Positions 1 through 14,900 of a DNA stretch of 64,000 nt are shown piece by piece. This DNA comes from Latrodectus hesperus. Its lineage: Eukaryota; Arthropoda; Arachnida; Araneae; Theridiidae. The notes beneath the pieces were generated by a model, which saw only the letters and a program-made list of their open reading frames with translations, did not search any database and had not been told where the DNA came from. The stretch lies in the NCBI GenBank assembly GCA_037975125.1, contig CM075857.1:47931172-47995171 (forward strand), given 5' to 3'. Numbering within the stretch: the first letter of the stretch is position 1; each line of letters starts with the position of its first letter. The position numbers and the translations under genes were made by a program.

Positions 1-232
1 TTTATTGCTTCTATTTCCAATAAGATCTAAGTGCTGAATCAAGAAAAAATAAAATTTTGAGATGGTACTAGTAAGTTATGTTGATATTTACTTTACAGTG
101 ATAGCATTGCTGTATTATTGTGGATAAAGATATTATTTCATATTCATTCAGTGTAGAATGGTTTATTTGTTAATTTTTGTATTAGAAGTCAGATTGATTG
201 AGATCTAATGGTGTTTAAAAGGGAATCCTAAC

Positions 233-367
<135 letters not shown>

Positions 368-372
368 GATGT

Positions 373-393
373 AGAGAGAGAGAGAGAGAGAGG
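373..393. repeat. (GA)n microsatellite
   Basis: About ten AG units directly next to the preceding TA array, making a compound microsatellite. Confidence 0.95.
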
Positions 394-1899
<1,506 letters not shown>

Positions 1900-2130
1900 T
1901 TGAAATCTCAGATTCTTGGGAAGCAGGGATTATGACACAATCTGTAGTTAGCACCGCCACCATTGTTAACTATAACCATTGTCTCCACACAGAAAGGCTT
2001 TGGATGTGTCATTAGGGTATAGCAGTTTAATGTAACTGTTACATACTGCAAAAGATGATCTAGTGTAGTAGCGAGGGTCAGTTGTGCAAGCAAGTACCAG
2101 CAGTCGCATATGTATCATTGTGCAACTGAT
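1900..2130. other. GC-richer island, unidentified
   Basis: About 230 bp of higher GC and sequence complexity than its surroundings. The minus strand has a 61-codon open frame (1908-2093) with no recognisable domain. The abrupt composition change suggests an old repeat or a small exon. No splice context or family could be assigned. Confidence 0.35.
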
Positions 2131-2734
2131 ACTTGTTAACTACGTTAATTACATCTTCTTTATTTTCAGTAAGTTTTGATTTTACAGACAAACAATATAA
2201 ATGTCATTATGTGTGTAGATGATTAAATCATTTTATAAATATACATTAAAAAATTAAGTCTCTCTCTTTGTCTCTCAAAACATCATAAATTGCTTAGTTA
2301 AGATAATGTTTATTTTCTACGTATTACTCAAATACTTCTGATATCAATTTAAACTTAGTAAATACCCTAGCACACATTAGAGAGAGAATTAATAACAATT
2401 TGATAAAACCCATTTTAATTAAATATTATTGAAAAATCAAATTAAATACAAACTCTTAAATGAAATTTTTTTCTCTATGCATAGTTTTTAATGTCATAAA
2501 AATTTCTTTTCTTATCGACGCTAGTCGCATATTTATTTAAAAATAAAATTTGATTTTCTAACTATGACACACTTATAAATAAATTAAAATTTTATTTCAA
2601 TGCTAAAAAGGACAACAGAATTAAATTATAAAAAATATAAATTTATATTTCATAATTAGGATTCTTTCTTATATAAGATAAATATATTTACTTAATTGTC
2701 TATTCAAGATATGCGTTTAAAACGAATTCCTTAT
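2131..2734. other. AT-rich noncoding DNA, nothing recognised
   Basis: No supported feature in this stretch. Confidence 0.6.
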
Positions 2735-2878
2735 TTTACGCTCATAATGATACATAAAAATAATGTTGACAGTTGACACCAACGTACTCCCCTGTATCCT
2801 TTTTTACGCTCAGAATGATACAATTACGCTCAGAAAAAAAATAATGTTGACAGTTAACACCACAGCGTACTATCCTGG
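2735..2878. repeat. Short imperfect tandem duplication
   Basis: Two diverged copies of about 65-70 bp. Each starts with TTTTACGCTCA followed by AATGATACA, then an A-rich tract, AATAATGTTGACAGTT and a CGTAC block. The second copy (from about 2801) has an extra internal TTACGCTCAGA unit. Confidence 0.75.
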
Positions 2879-4779
2879 ACCTAATTCCAAGGAGCTTTAC
2901 CAGTTTAATGAGAGCTGCTGGGACTTTTATTTAAAAATAATTTAAGAAATTTTTTATATTAAAATTTTTTATATTATAAAATTTTTTATATTAGTTGAAC
3001 ATGATTATTTTACAACATCCCTTAAAATATACAATCAGACTCTTGTTAATTGTAAGGATGAAAAGTAGATGACAATATATTGGAATTAATGAAAATATGT
3101 ATACAGTTAACATATACTAATTTGTAATTTTGAAAAGTTCTTGATTAAAACCAAATTTAAAATTTATAAATTAAATTGATAAAAGTTTTTGATATTTACA
3201 AAGACTGAGTCTTAATTCGGTCATAAACATTGCAAAACAAGTAAAGGTTTGATCTTAGCTAAGCTGTAGAAGAGGTCACAGTCCAAGAAATTAAGTTTTC
3301 ATGGTTTATTTGGAATTCAACTATTTTATTTCATTTCACTCATAAAAATAATGTTATCATAAGATCATATATGAATTAACTTTATTAAAATAATTAATGC
3401 TTTATATTTTGTAAATGTAAATACTTATTAAATTATTAATGCAAGTGATGATTTTTCAGTTCTAATTAGTGGTAAATACCATAAAATATACATTAAGGAT
3501 TTAATAAATTCGTTTTAATAATCATTGTTTTTAAAGTTTTGAATTGTTCTTTTGTTACTTTTTAAATGATAGTTAAAACTTTATTTACATTGTATTTTAA
3601 TATTATTTGCATTTATGAATCAAAAGTTTATAAATGTAAAGCATATAATCCGAATTGGAAAAGCATTTTTTATTTACGCCAACTAAAATACATTAAATAA
3701 ACTCATTACTTAATCATCGGCAATATTTTATTGTTTCTTCTAAAAATGTTTTTTCAATTCGGAATTACTACTGAGTTCACTATATGAAAAATTATATATG
3801 CTGTGATAAATTTCTTCTGTAAAAAGTATGGTAATGAGACTTGCTAGACGAAACAAATAAGACGTTTTTTTTCTGTGTGTGGGCAGAATCGATTGTGAAA
3901 TTCCTTTAGGCTATTCTATGATAAAAAAATCAAATTTCGTAAAACAGAAAGTTTAAAAAATCATTTAAAATAATTTATAAAATTGTTCAAATCAGTATAC
4001 TGGGATAGTAAAAGTATACATGTGTAGGTTATTAAAATAGTAATTTCTAATGGACTTTGCTTTATATTCGCATCTATTAAATTCCTATCTGCTTTTGGAT
4101 TTTTTTTTTTTACATAAAATGAACTTCCATTTACATTGATTCCTTTTAACTCAAATGTCGTATAGAAAAATTTGAGTGGCATTTTCAATAATATATTCTT
4201 GATTCTAACTACCTTTTGTATTAATTTACACTATATAAAATTATATTTTAACTTGTGCATAAGATTTCATGCAAATAATTGAATAGTGATTGTAACTTTT
4301 TCTGCGTAATTCTAGATTCTCAAGTAAAAAAACTCTCAAAATTTGCTTACTAATATAGAATAAAAAATATTTTTATCTAAGTGAATAAGTCATTATACAT
4401 TTAAAGAGAAAGAACATTATGGATCCCTTTCGTACAAATTTTGTTATGAATTTTAAAATTAAATTATGTATTTAATTATGTATTTTATTATTTTAATAAT
4501 ATTAAAAAATTTAATTTTCTTGCAAACTTAGCATATTTTGCCGAAATTGCTTTTGGACTGTGCGTTTGGTGATTCAAAAAACCGGAATAATTTTTGGTGT
4601 GTTAAAAGTCTGGATTTTATGAAAGACTACAATAAAATGGGGAATAATTTTCTTAATTTAAATAAATAAATATAATGTATTTTTAGAAATAGAATATATA
4701 TTTCATATAGTGCAATATTTTCCTTAGCTATTTACTTATAATTTTTAGATCAAATCTAATATTTATTACGGTTTATTAT
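2879..4779. other. AT-rich noncoding DNA, nothing recognised
   Basis: Long AT-rich stretch. A small direct repeat around ATTTTTTATATTA (2950-2995) is visible. No coding or RNA feature is supported. Confidence 0.6.
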
Positions 4780-5721
<942 letters not shown>

Positions 5722-5886
5722 ATTTCCTAATAAAAATGAAATTCAAAATTCATTATTTCTGCTTAGAAATGGTTTCCCTTTCCTGAGTAAATTGCATTTA
5801 TATTAAGTACAAATTATTTTCACGGATTCACATTCTTTCCAAAAATATTTCTTTTCATTCATATAGTAAAAGAAATATAAATTACA

Positions 5887-5948
5887 TAGAAATATTTGAT
5901 AATTTTATCCATATTATCAAATATGGATGAAATTATCAAGTATTTCTC
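5887..5948. repeat. Imperfect inverted repeat (hairpin)
   Basis: Arms of about 26 bp around GATAATTTTATCCATAT and its near-complement ATATGGATGAAATTATC, with a 5-base loop. One or two mismatches. It is followed by a pyrimidine-rich stretch with TATTTCTT-like repeats to about 6060. Confidence 0.7.
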
Positions 5949-6636
5949 TTGTCTATATTTCTTCTATATTTGTTCCATATTTCTACGTAATTATATATAT
6001 TTCTTTGTATTTCTTTCTTATATACACTTCTTTCTTATTCTATATTTCTTCATGTTGTTGTATTGATATTTCTTCGTAATTATTGAATTGAATATAAATC
6101 AATTCAATAATTATTGGATTGATTTATAAGTGTTTCTTATTGAAATATATTTAGAGCCTATTAGAAACTTCAATTACTAAATTTTCGAAACATTTAAGTA
6201 AAAGTAGAAATGAGTAAATGTGTGTGTGCGTTTATTCAAATAACAACAAAAATTTATTTAATTTTTTAATATTATTATAGATTATTTTTATTATAGATAT
6301 TATTTTGCAGACAAGAAATATAAAAATAAAATGATACAATCAAAATGGCGTGTAATAAGATGAAATGTCATTTGTCACATTGTAAAGTTGTCCTTTAAGC
6401 AAAATAATCTTAATAAAATATTGTCATATAAATCGAAGAGCAATTTATGAGATTTTAGGAAGGATTTTGTTATTAATTTTTTTATCGTAGTTATTATATT
6501 AGTAGATTTTTCATTCATTCATTCAATATTTTATCATTATAGCAAGTTATTAATTTGAAAATATGTGAGTGTTAAAAATGATTTTTATAAGCTTGTTTCA
6601 ATTTTATGAATTAAATATAAACCATGATTATTGTAG
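5949..6636. other. AT-rich, probably intron or upstream flank of the next exon
   Basis: T/C-rich short repeats, then AT-rich sequence ending in ATTATTGTAG, a plausible splice acceptor for the next exon on the plus strand. A further small palindrome around AATTGAATATAAATCAATT lies at 6085-6130. No coding seen. Confidence 0.45.
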
Positions 6637-6990
6637 AACGAAAAAGAAGAAGACAGCAAAGCACCGGCAAAGAAGAACGGAACTTTGTTCAAGCAGAACA
6701 ACCGCAACTTGAACCACTAACAAGAGGAGGAGGGCAGCGAGGAGATGACCAGCAGCTTTGAGAACAGCAACGACTGCTCCATACCAGGAGAGGACAAGGA
6801 TAGAGGAGGAAATACAGAGGAATTCTATACTTCCACTTTTTTTCTAGCATTTTTTGCTTTCTCAAGAAGATTTGAAGCAGGTTTCCTTCAAATGAAATAT
6901 TACACTGTATTTATTTTTATGTATGTGTGAATAGACTTTCATAATTGTATTTTTTATACTATATTTGAATAAATGTGATTTCTTAATTAA
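6637..6990 (+). CDS. Probable terminal coding exon plus 3' UTR of an unidentified host gene
   Basis: A sharp rise in GC and codon-like composition begins right after an AG acceptor (6635-6636). In the frame starting at 6637 there are 27 charged/polar codons (EKEEDSKAPAKKNG near the start) ending at TAA 6718-6720. A canonical AATAAA lies at 6968-6973. The arrangement fits the cytoplasmic, hydrophilic C-terminus of a host protein. The frame stays open after the TAA to about 6928, and its first ~40 codons (SEEMTSSFENSNDCS and following) still look protein-like. An alternative frame gives a 40-codon Arg/Gln-rich end that stops at about 6760. Gene identity unknown; no upstream exon was recognised in the window. 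Confidence 0.5.
6968..6973 (+). promoter_or_regulatory. Polyadenylation signal AATAAA
   Basis: Canonical hexamer 248 bases after the TAA of the putative terminal exon, so well placed to end that transcript. AATAAA is common in AT-rich DNA, so this rests on position. Confidence 0.45.
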
Positions 6991-7334
6991 CACATGTCTC
7001 ATTTTCCTTATGGTTTTTTGTGGTGAATAAAAAAATCATAACATATTATAAAAAAGAGCTCTATTCACTTTGAAGAATACACACACACATACATACATAT
7101 ATATATTTCCTTAAATTAACTATCGCAATGATTTTATTATTTACTTGGAGCAAATTTAATTTTAATGAAATCAGTATATCCCAGATTATATAAAATATTT
7201 GAAATTTATCAGAATAAATAAGAGGATTTTCTATAATAGTTGAATACCATGACTGCGCATTTTAAGTTTTATGAAACTTTTACTATTATTTTTATAGAGA
7301 ATTAAAGGAATAATAATATATATATACTATACAA

Positions 7335-7359
7335 TATCTATATCTATCTATCTATACAT

Positions 7360-7414
<55 letters not shown>

Positions 7415-7422
7415 TATATATA
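7335..7422. repeat. (TATC)n / (TA)n compound microsatellite
   Basis: A short TATC run (about 7337-7355) followed by a TA array (7362-7409) and a broken TA tract to about 7422. Confidence 0.9.
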
Positions 7423-9327
7423 CAATTTATTAATTAATTAAATTTCATCTACTGAAGAATTTATTCATCATCTAGAGTATTAGAAAAATCAAAAAATTTT
7501 TTTAAAAGTATTCCTTTATTCTTGTTACATTTCCTTTTCCGAAAGCTAAAAGTATAGAAAAATACGTTAAGTTTGAAAGCTGATTTGAAATTAGGCTCTG
7601 AGATTCTCTGATGAAATAGAAAGAAGTATAGAACCAATTTACATTACTAAAAATCATAGTTTAATATTCAGAAATGGGCAAGAAAATGTTCTTACAAGAA
7701 ATCAGTATTGTGCATAAATACAGGAGATGCATGTACAATTAAATGAAATTTGAAAATTTATTGAGATATATTTTCAAAACAAATATCTTTTTACCTCATC
7801 CAAATGATGAATAAACAAATCTTGGTGTTTTATGTTGTTTGTTATTAGAAGCAGGGGAGTCATTTACAGATAGTGTTTGATTCTGTCTCTAGGGCTTATG
7901 ACTTTTCTATTCCTTGATTATGGAAGGACTTCTAAACTATTCAAGGTATTGTCCAAAGATTTGTGCCCGATCATTTATGGATTATGACACTTTGAGAAAA
8001 AAACAGGTATTATTTTTTGTCTTACTTAGAGCAGTACCACTTCTAAGATTTGTGTTGTTAAAACTTCTCAGACTTTTAATTTTCTCTCTGAGTATTATTT
8101 ACTTACGAAGTTACTTTAAGGATACTGTTTTATAAGTTTTTATTAACATTTAGTTATAATTAGTATTTTTTATATTTTCTATTGTGCACCTAAAACACAT
8201 TTCTGAGGAGGAAATTATTTTTGTACTACAAAAGAAGTATTTTGTGTTTTAAATTTTAGTTTATGTTAAATTATTTACAGTTTCATATCATTTTTTTACT
8301 ATTGTAATTTTTAAAATTTATGTTATATATTAATAAGCTGGAATTTTTTGTAGTATCGTAGTATTTTTTAGAAGAGAATCTAAGTTATATTTAAATTGTA
8401 AAATTTTAATTGTTAAATGGAAATCAATAAATCTTTATTAGATAATATCTGGATAGAAATTTTGAAGCAATTAAAACAGATAGATTTTTAACTTAATGCA
8501 TTTATACATTTTAGTAAATGTTTTTCATTACTATAGAATACTTTCGTATTTTTGATAAACGTAAGTACTACTTTGAAAGTTAACATCAAAGTAGAAAAAT
8601 AACTAGGTGGGATATAATACACGATGATTTAATTTCACAGGTCAAAGATACAAGAAACGATTCTAAACTGTCATAACTAAATAGGTGAATTGCACTTTGA
8701 AACAAAAATTTAAGAGTGGAATATCAATTGTATGACACATGAAAAAGATGAAGATAATTATAAACATTCATGACAGAAGACCGCATTTAGTAAACTTGAG
8801 AAATAGTTCTGCTGAATAATCTATAACAATGAAAAATAATAACATGGTCTTTGAACATCAATTATTGTTTTAATCATCAAATTATGTGGTACATATGTAG
8901 TTCACCATCCAACTGAAATAATTTTATTTGAAAATAATATTTAAGCTGAGATTATTTTCTGATGGGCAAACTTTGTTGATAGTAGAAATGTTATGATGAA
9001 AAATGGTGGGGATTTTGAAACCATGACTTTACATAAGTAAATAGCAGAAAATTTACATATGTAAATAAGTTAACTTTTGATTTATCCACGTGTTTAAAAT
9101 GAACGTTTGTTTTCAATATATATTTATATCATATAAAAATACCAATAGTAAAAAACTTAAAGAGACACCAGTATTTGTGTGTTAAACCCTTTCAAAAACA
9201 TTTTCTTTAACAATTAATAATTTTCCCACTGGTAATTAAATGTGAATTTAGTAAAATTTATATAATTTGAATATTTTTATTTCATAATCTCCATTAAAAT
9301 GTGTTATTTCAACTCCTGAAATTAGGA
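7423..9327. other. AT-rich noncoding DNA, nothing recognised
   Basis: A 73-codon open frame at 7914-8135 has a hydrophobic end, but it has no family resemblance, codon bias or splice context, so it is not called. No other feature seen. Confidence 0.55.
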
Positions 9328-9400
9328 GTCTCTGTAGCATATTGGTAGAACAGTGTTTTTCAAAGCAATCTCGGTTTTGATTTTTCCTTCTGTTGAATAA
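9328..9400 (+). repeat. Degenerate tRNA-like SINE head
   Basis: TCTGTAGCATATTGGTAGAA resembles a pol III A box in a tRNA-derived SINE. A weak B-box-like GGTTTTGATT follows about 35 bases later at 9373. Body and tail are decayed. Confidence 0.4.
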
Positions 9401-9508
9401 AATTGAAGATGACAGTTGTAATTCTGTTTTTCAATGCTCATCTGTAGAGTGACTATTTGGAAGTTTTTCGAGTTTTCTTCCATGCCTCAGGTGTATAGGG
9501 AAAATACA

Positions 9509-9605
9509 GTAAAAGTTTACTAAAGGGTAACCCTTGAATTTTTGGCGATATTTTTAACGCCAAGATAGGAACCAAGATATGAGTAAAAAATGGCAGCCAT
9601 AAAAT
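9509..9605 (+). repeat. MITE end, same family as the 28.7-kb copy
   Basis: GTAAAAGTTTAC, then a GGGTAACCCTTG core, then TTTTTGGCGAT and ACGCCAAGAT. In inverted orientation this matches the right part of 28737-28945. The opposite end of this copy is not recognisable. Confidence 0.6.
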
Positions 9606-9619
9606 TACGTTAGTTAAAC

Positions 9620-11110
9620 CACTGAAAATAGATTATTGCGTAAGTATTATAAAGACATGACTTTTTTACTACTAAGCAGCTCAAAAATTACAATACCCTA
9701 CCATGCATAATTATTCCATTCAATTTACTTATTGCATATTTATTCTATTCAAATTATAACGTTTTGATAAATTACCCAGCATCAACTTTTTTCAAAGCTT
9801 TTTTAAAACTTCTTGAATTTATATTTTTGAGATTTATTTAAACTCAGCTTAACTATGTGAATACTTTTAAAAACATAAAAAAATAAATCATTTACTTTAA
9901 TTACAGTTCTAAGAATTTAACCAAATTTTGAAATTGCTTACTTTTTTAAAAGACTCCCTCTCACAAAGTTTTTATTTTTCAAAAATATTAAAGACAATTT
10001 GGAAAATTCTGACTTATTTAGAATCAGAGAAATTTATTCATATAACGTGTAAAAAGCTAACTACATAAGTTTCCTTTTATGTGATAAATTTACTGAGAAT
10101 AAAATAAAAAGTATAGAGAAATATAAAACAAAGCAATAAAATGAAATAAAATATTATGTATCCTAAATATACTTTACAAAATTGGTATATCCCTTACATG
10201 CATTTTTATTATCCTTATTTTTATAGCACTTGTTTATTCACTAAATATAATAAATAAAAAAAAGTTTTTAATTTGCCCATAAAGCATGTACAGAATTTTA
10301 CAAATTAAAGCTTCAAAATAAGAAATCAAACCTATAAAAGTTTAACTTTTTAATAGAATATTATAAATTGCTTTTACATAAATCAGGTTGATTTTGAAGT
10401 AATTTTATCAATTCCGACAATTTAGCTTTAATCTTCACATTTTAAATACGAGTATTATTTATAACTATGTCAATAATGTCTGACATCAATTGAAACTTAA
10501 CTTGAAACCTCTTGACTGAATGCTAATAAAAATGGTATGAAAAATGATTTTATCAACCTCTAATGCACCAATGTCAAGAAACTTTTGTTTAATTATTTCT
10601 TCAATATGATCTTACCGCAGTATAAGGAAAACATATTTCTCCAACTTAGTTTGACACAAATTACATGCTTAAATGACACTAGGGTGATATCGATTTCCAA
10701 TTCTTACGACACATATAATGAACTCCTTTTAACTGCCAAAACAAAAGTGTGACAATGTAACTGTTTACGCATAATTATTAAATGCAAGAAAAAAGGAAAA
10801 ATTTTGTATGCAATTTGATCTATAGACTTTTTAATGATTATTTAACATTTGCGAAAAATAAGATTAAATATGTGATGTATGCTAGAGTAGAAGTTATAAA
10901 TCTTGCTAATATCGTTCAGTTAGAAAAGTAATTATGTAATTCAGTTATCTGTGCATATATTGCTAAATAAAATGTGCGTATGAGAGATTTATACATTGGT
11001 CACTTGTATTTGCATTACAAAATTATTGATTATTTAGGCAATTATGGCAATCATATATTTCAATAAAGAATTTAAAAATAAATTAATATATAAATAAAAG
11101 AAAAATATTA
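9620..11110. other. AT-rich noncoding DNA, nothing recognised
   Basis: No supported features. Confidence 0.6.
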
Positions 11111-11135
11111 TGATAGATACGCAAAAGCATTATAG

Positions 11136-11183
<48 letters not shown>

Positions 11184-11201
11184 GCTTTTGCGTATCTATC
11201 A
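11111..11201. repeat. Perfect 24-bp inverted repeat around a TA-rich loop
   Basis: Arm 11111-11134 (TGATAGATACGCAAAAGCAT and on) is exactly complementary to 11178-11201. The 43-base loop is itself a near-perfect TA alternation, so almost the whole 91 bp can fold or extrude as one hairpin. No transposon gene or clear TSD accompanies it. Confidence 0.92.
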
Positions 11202-11960
11202 CAAGAAATTTAATTATAGTTTATATATATATATAAGAAATTATATACTATTATTATTTTCTCTTATAAGAAATTATATAAATATTGTATTTGTGTTGAA
11301 GTGTTTCAAAATCTATAGTATTTTTCACAAAAAATTCTAAAATTTTTCAGAAGATCTTTTAATAAAAAAAATTTTGTAGAATATATTGGGAATTTTTTAT
11401 TTAATATGAAAACAAAAAGGTTATTTTTAAAATATATATATTTAATGAACTTTTTGAAATGCAATGGTAATTATTTTTATAAAATATATTAAATTCAACC
11501 TTTTGATTATTCTCCACATAAATGGCATACAAAACATTATTGAAGAATAAGTTATTTTAATTAAATATATGCATATTTTTAATGTAAAATTTTGTATATT
11601 TTAAAATTTGATAATGGTTGTGTATTTACTATTAAAAATAAGTTTACATTTCCTTTGTTACTTTTCAACTTTTTTGTTCCTTCAGTTTCAAAATACAAAT
11701 GAAATATTACTATAAACAATATTTGCCTCTTTTTGTGAAAATAACACCTTTTTAGATGTACTATAGTGTTTACTTAAAATATTAAAATATAACATTTGTA
11801 ATATTTACAACCTTATTTGAATTTCCTTTATGTATATTAATCATTGCATGTTGTAAACTTTGTTTTATTGAAATCACAGTCGAGAGGGGGATATTTAATT
11901 TATAAAATATCTGAAAAGAGGAAAATTTTGCATCTTTATAAAAATGTTTAAATATTTTAA
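11202..11960. other. AT-rich noncoding DNA, nothing recognised
   Basis: No supported features. Confidence 0.6.
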
Positions 11961-11995
11961 CAGACGTAACATATATTTTAATAATGTTACGTCTG
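11961..11995. repeat. 12-bp perfect inverted repeat
   Basis: CAGACGTAACAT (11961-11972) and ATGTTACGTCTG (11984-11995) around an 11-base AT loop. Notable because the arms are not low-complexity in a strongly AT-rich setting. Confidence 0.85.
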
Positions 11996-14900
11996 TGAAA
12001 ATAACTTTAAGCACTCATTTAAATGTAAATTTTTATTTACTTCTGCAAATGTAAAGGAATGATAATTTAAATAAATTAATTATTTTAATTAAGTATTTAT
12101 CTGTTGCAGCATGTTATGAGAAAGATTGAAACATGATTCTATTTTCTTATATATGCTCTTTTTAACAATTATCCTATTAATTTAATTGATACATAGTTTT
12201 AATAATTTTTTAGCTATGTCAAAGTACATGATTAGTGAAACTATTATGTTCGTAGCTAAATGTTTGAGGGTTTGAAACCTGAATAAGCACATGACCTAAG
12301 TGTTCCCTTATAACGACAGAAAAATGTAAAATAATCTGCAATGTCATTGGTCCGAAATGATATTTCTGAAGATATTTGACAAATTCGGAAACATTTACTT
12401 TGTCTCTGTCTTTAAATTAGTGGAATTACTTTTAGGAAAATTATAATAATCCCATTGGGTTGCACATTTATAAAACTAACGATTAATACCAACCTTTTTA
12501 AAATCAAAACATTTAAGTGCATTAGATTGGTAACGCATTAGCAAAGAACATAATACCGTTTTCTTCGATTAGTACACGATTGTTTTGTCATAAAAATTAC
12601 TTATATAAAAGAATTGTTAATGAAAATCGACAAATAATTGTGTTTTTCAACTATTGTAAGAGAACATACATTTATAAGTTTTCTGTCATAACGAAATGTA
12701 GCTATTATTTTGTAATTAACTGTTGTATTAATTCTATATTTTTATTTTATAGCTTTGTTTGTATTTTTAAAAATTTTAATCTACTATCACTTTTTAAATT
12801 ATTTTTCAATCATTGCTTGTATAGTTATTTAACTTTTGCTACAAGAACAAGTTGTTTTCCTTATTTAATTTATTAATTTATAATTTTTAATTACTCAACT
12901 ATCAACTTATAAATTTATTAAATTTTATTTTTCAATGCATTTTGATTAAAAACTATCATTAATTAGCAAGTTTCTTTTTTCATGAATTGTAAGATATTCT
13001 GGGAAATATAAATTACTATGATTGAAAAATTTTTCGACTTTTTAATTGATGGCAACTGATGATGAAAATTTCAATTACAAAATTTTTCTGTTTGTCACAT
13101 TTTTCAGAAAAAAAGTTTATATTAAAATTTGTTTTTACTTTTGGAGAAATCTCTAATAAAATAAAAAATTTCCCATTTTCTCCAAATTCTTCATCAGTTA
13201 ATTAACTTATAACATTTCATTTTGATTTTTCTGGAATATAGCAAAACATATTTATAATGTTTCAGGAAAATGATAGAAAACAATTATTTTTAATTTCTAA
13301 GAAGTAATAATCTGTCCATATTTTTCTTCAATTCTAATAATTGCAGAATTTTTTTTCAATCATTCCTGAAGAAAATTTAGCTTTGTAACGTAAACTTTAT
13401 AAAAGTATTAAAAAGTCTAAATTACTGAAATATTTATTTCATGACATAAAAAGTTAATTTAAAAAAATTAAAATTTTTGTCAATGTTGATGTCATAAAAA
13501 TGCTATTATACGAAATATCTAGTGTATTGAAACTAATTATAAAATGACGATTGATTTTTCTAGACATTTAAAATAGTTTTTCTATGTGTAAAAGAATAAT
13601 TCATTTAATAAATTTAATATATACTTTATTCTCGTACAATAAATCAGATTTCACATTATTCTTGGAACATTTGTTCCTCAATAATTTTTCCAAATGATTA
13701 GTAGATTTAAAAAATGCATTGTTTTCATTAAATATTTATTTAAATAATTAGTTTTTAGTTGTTAATAACTATGCTTTTAATTTTGATTTTAAATTCATGA
13801 TATGAAATCATGTTTTAGATATTTTTACTAAAATATATTTATTAGTTTTGCACTAGATTCACCTTCTTTTAGAATAGAAGATTTTAGACTAAGACTTTAG
13901 GAACGTAGATTTCTTACTTTTACTATTATTTTAAAATATGTCTCACTCACAATTCTTAAAATATAAGTACAATTGTTTAACTTAATAATACTCATTTGTA
14001 TATAAATCTTTCACAAATAATATTATTAATAATCTTACATATAAGCTTCACTTTAGATTGAACAGTTTATGTTGCAAACCTGTGATTGATGCAAAATTAG
14101 TTACACCTTAAATTCTTAATGATTATTTATAAAAGGCATGTTAATTTTTACACATTTCATCATTTTTTTTTATTTTCACGTTACTAATTTTTTTTAATAT
14201 TCTAAAATTATTTAATTCAAAAATTTTTGCTTAATGTATAATTTTGAATAAGGCTTTCACAATTCTTTAAAATTTAAAATTAGTTATATAGATAGAATAT
14301 TTGAAAGTATGTCTTTAAATAAATGAAAACATTACAAAATTAATTTTTATTTTAAACAATTATTTTTACATAAATTAAATAATTTATAATCTATTGACTG
14401 AGTAAAAATTTGTTGTTTCAATTATTAAGTGTCATTTTCGTTGCTGTAATTTTTAAATTTATATTTTTCTGGAAATGTAAAGCGTTATGAAAAAATAACA
14501 TAGTTATAGTTACACTAAATTTTATTGTAATTTTCGAAACGATAAAATGATCTCGATAATTTATAATCATGAAATAATATATCAAAGAAGAATAATGGTC
14601 AAAATTAATTAATATTTAGCTTTATGCAGTCTTAAAAAAGAAATAAACGGTTTCATCTGTTTAATATAATCAAATAAAGTACTGTAAAATAAATTAAACG
14701 GAAAATAAACTAATATAATATATAATAAATTAAGTATCATATTTTAAATTTTGAAGTGGGTGACATAAATGTTTAATTCTAATGAAACTTTTTTTATAGA
14801 TAGTAAAGTTTTCGAAGAAAATGGTAATCTAAACAGAAAATCTTATTTTACCATTCCTTATACATAAAAACACACAAGAAAAATTAATTTAAGGCAGTTA

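Noticed and set aside
12580..12876. 98-codon open frame as a membrane protein gene
   Set aside because: Phe/Tyr/Asn/Lys-rich composition matches random AT-rich DNA, and there is no splice or regulatory context.
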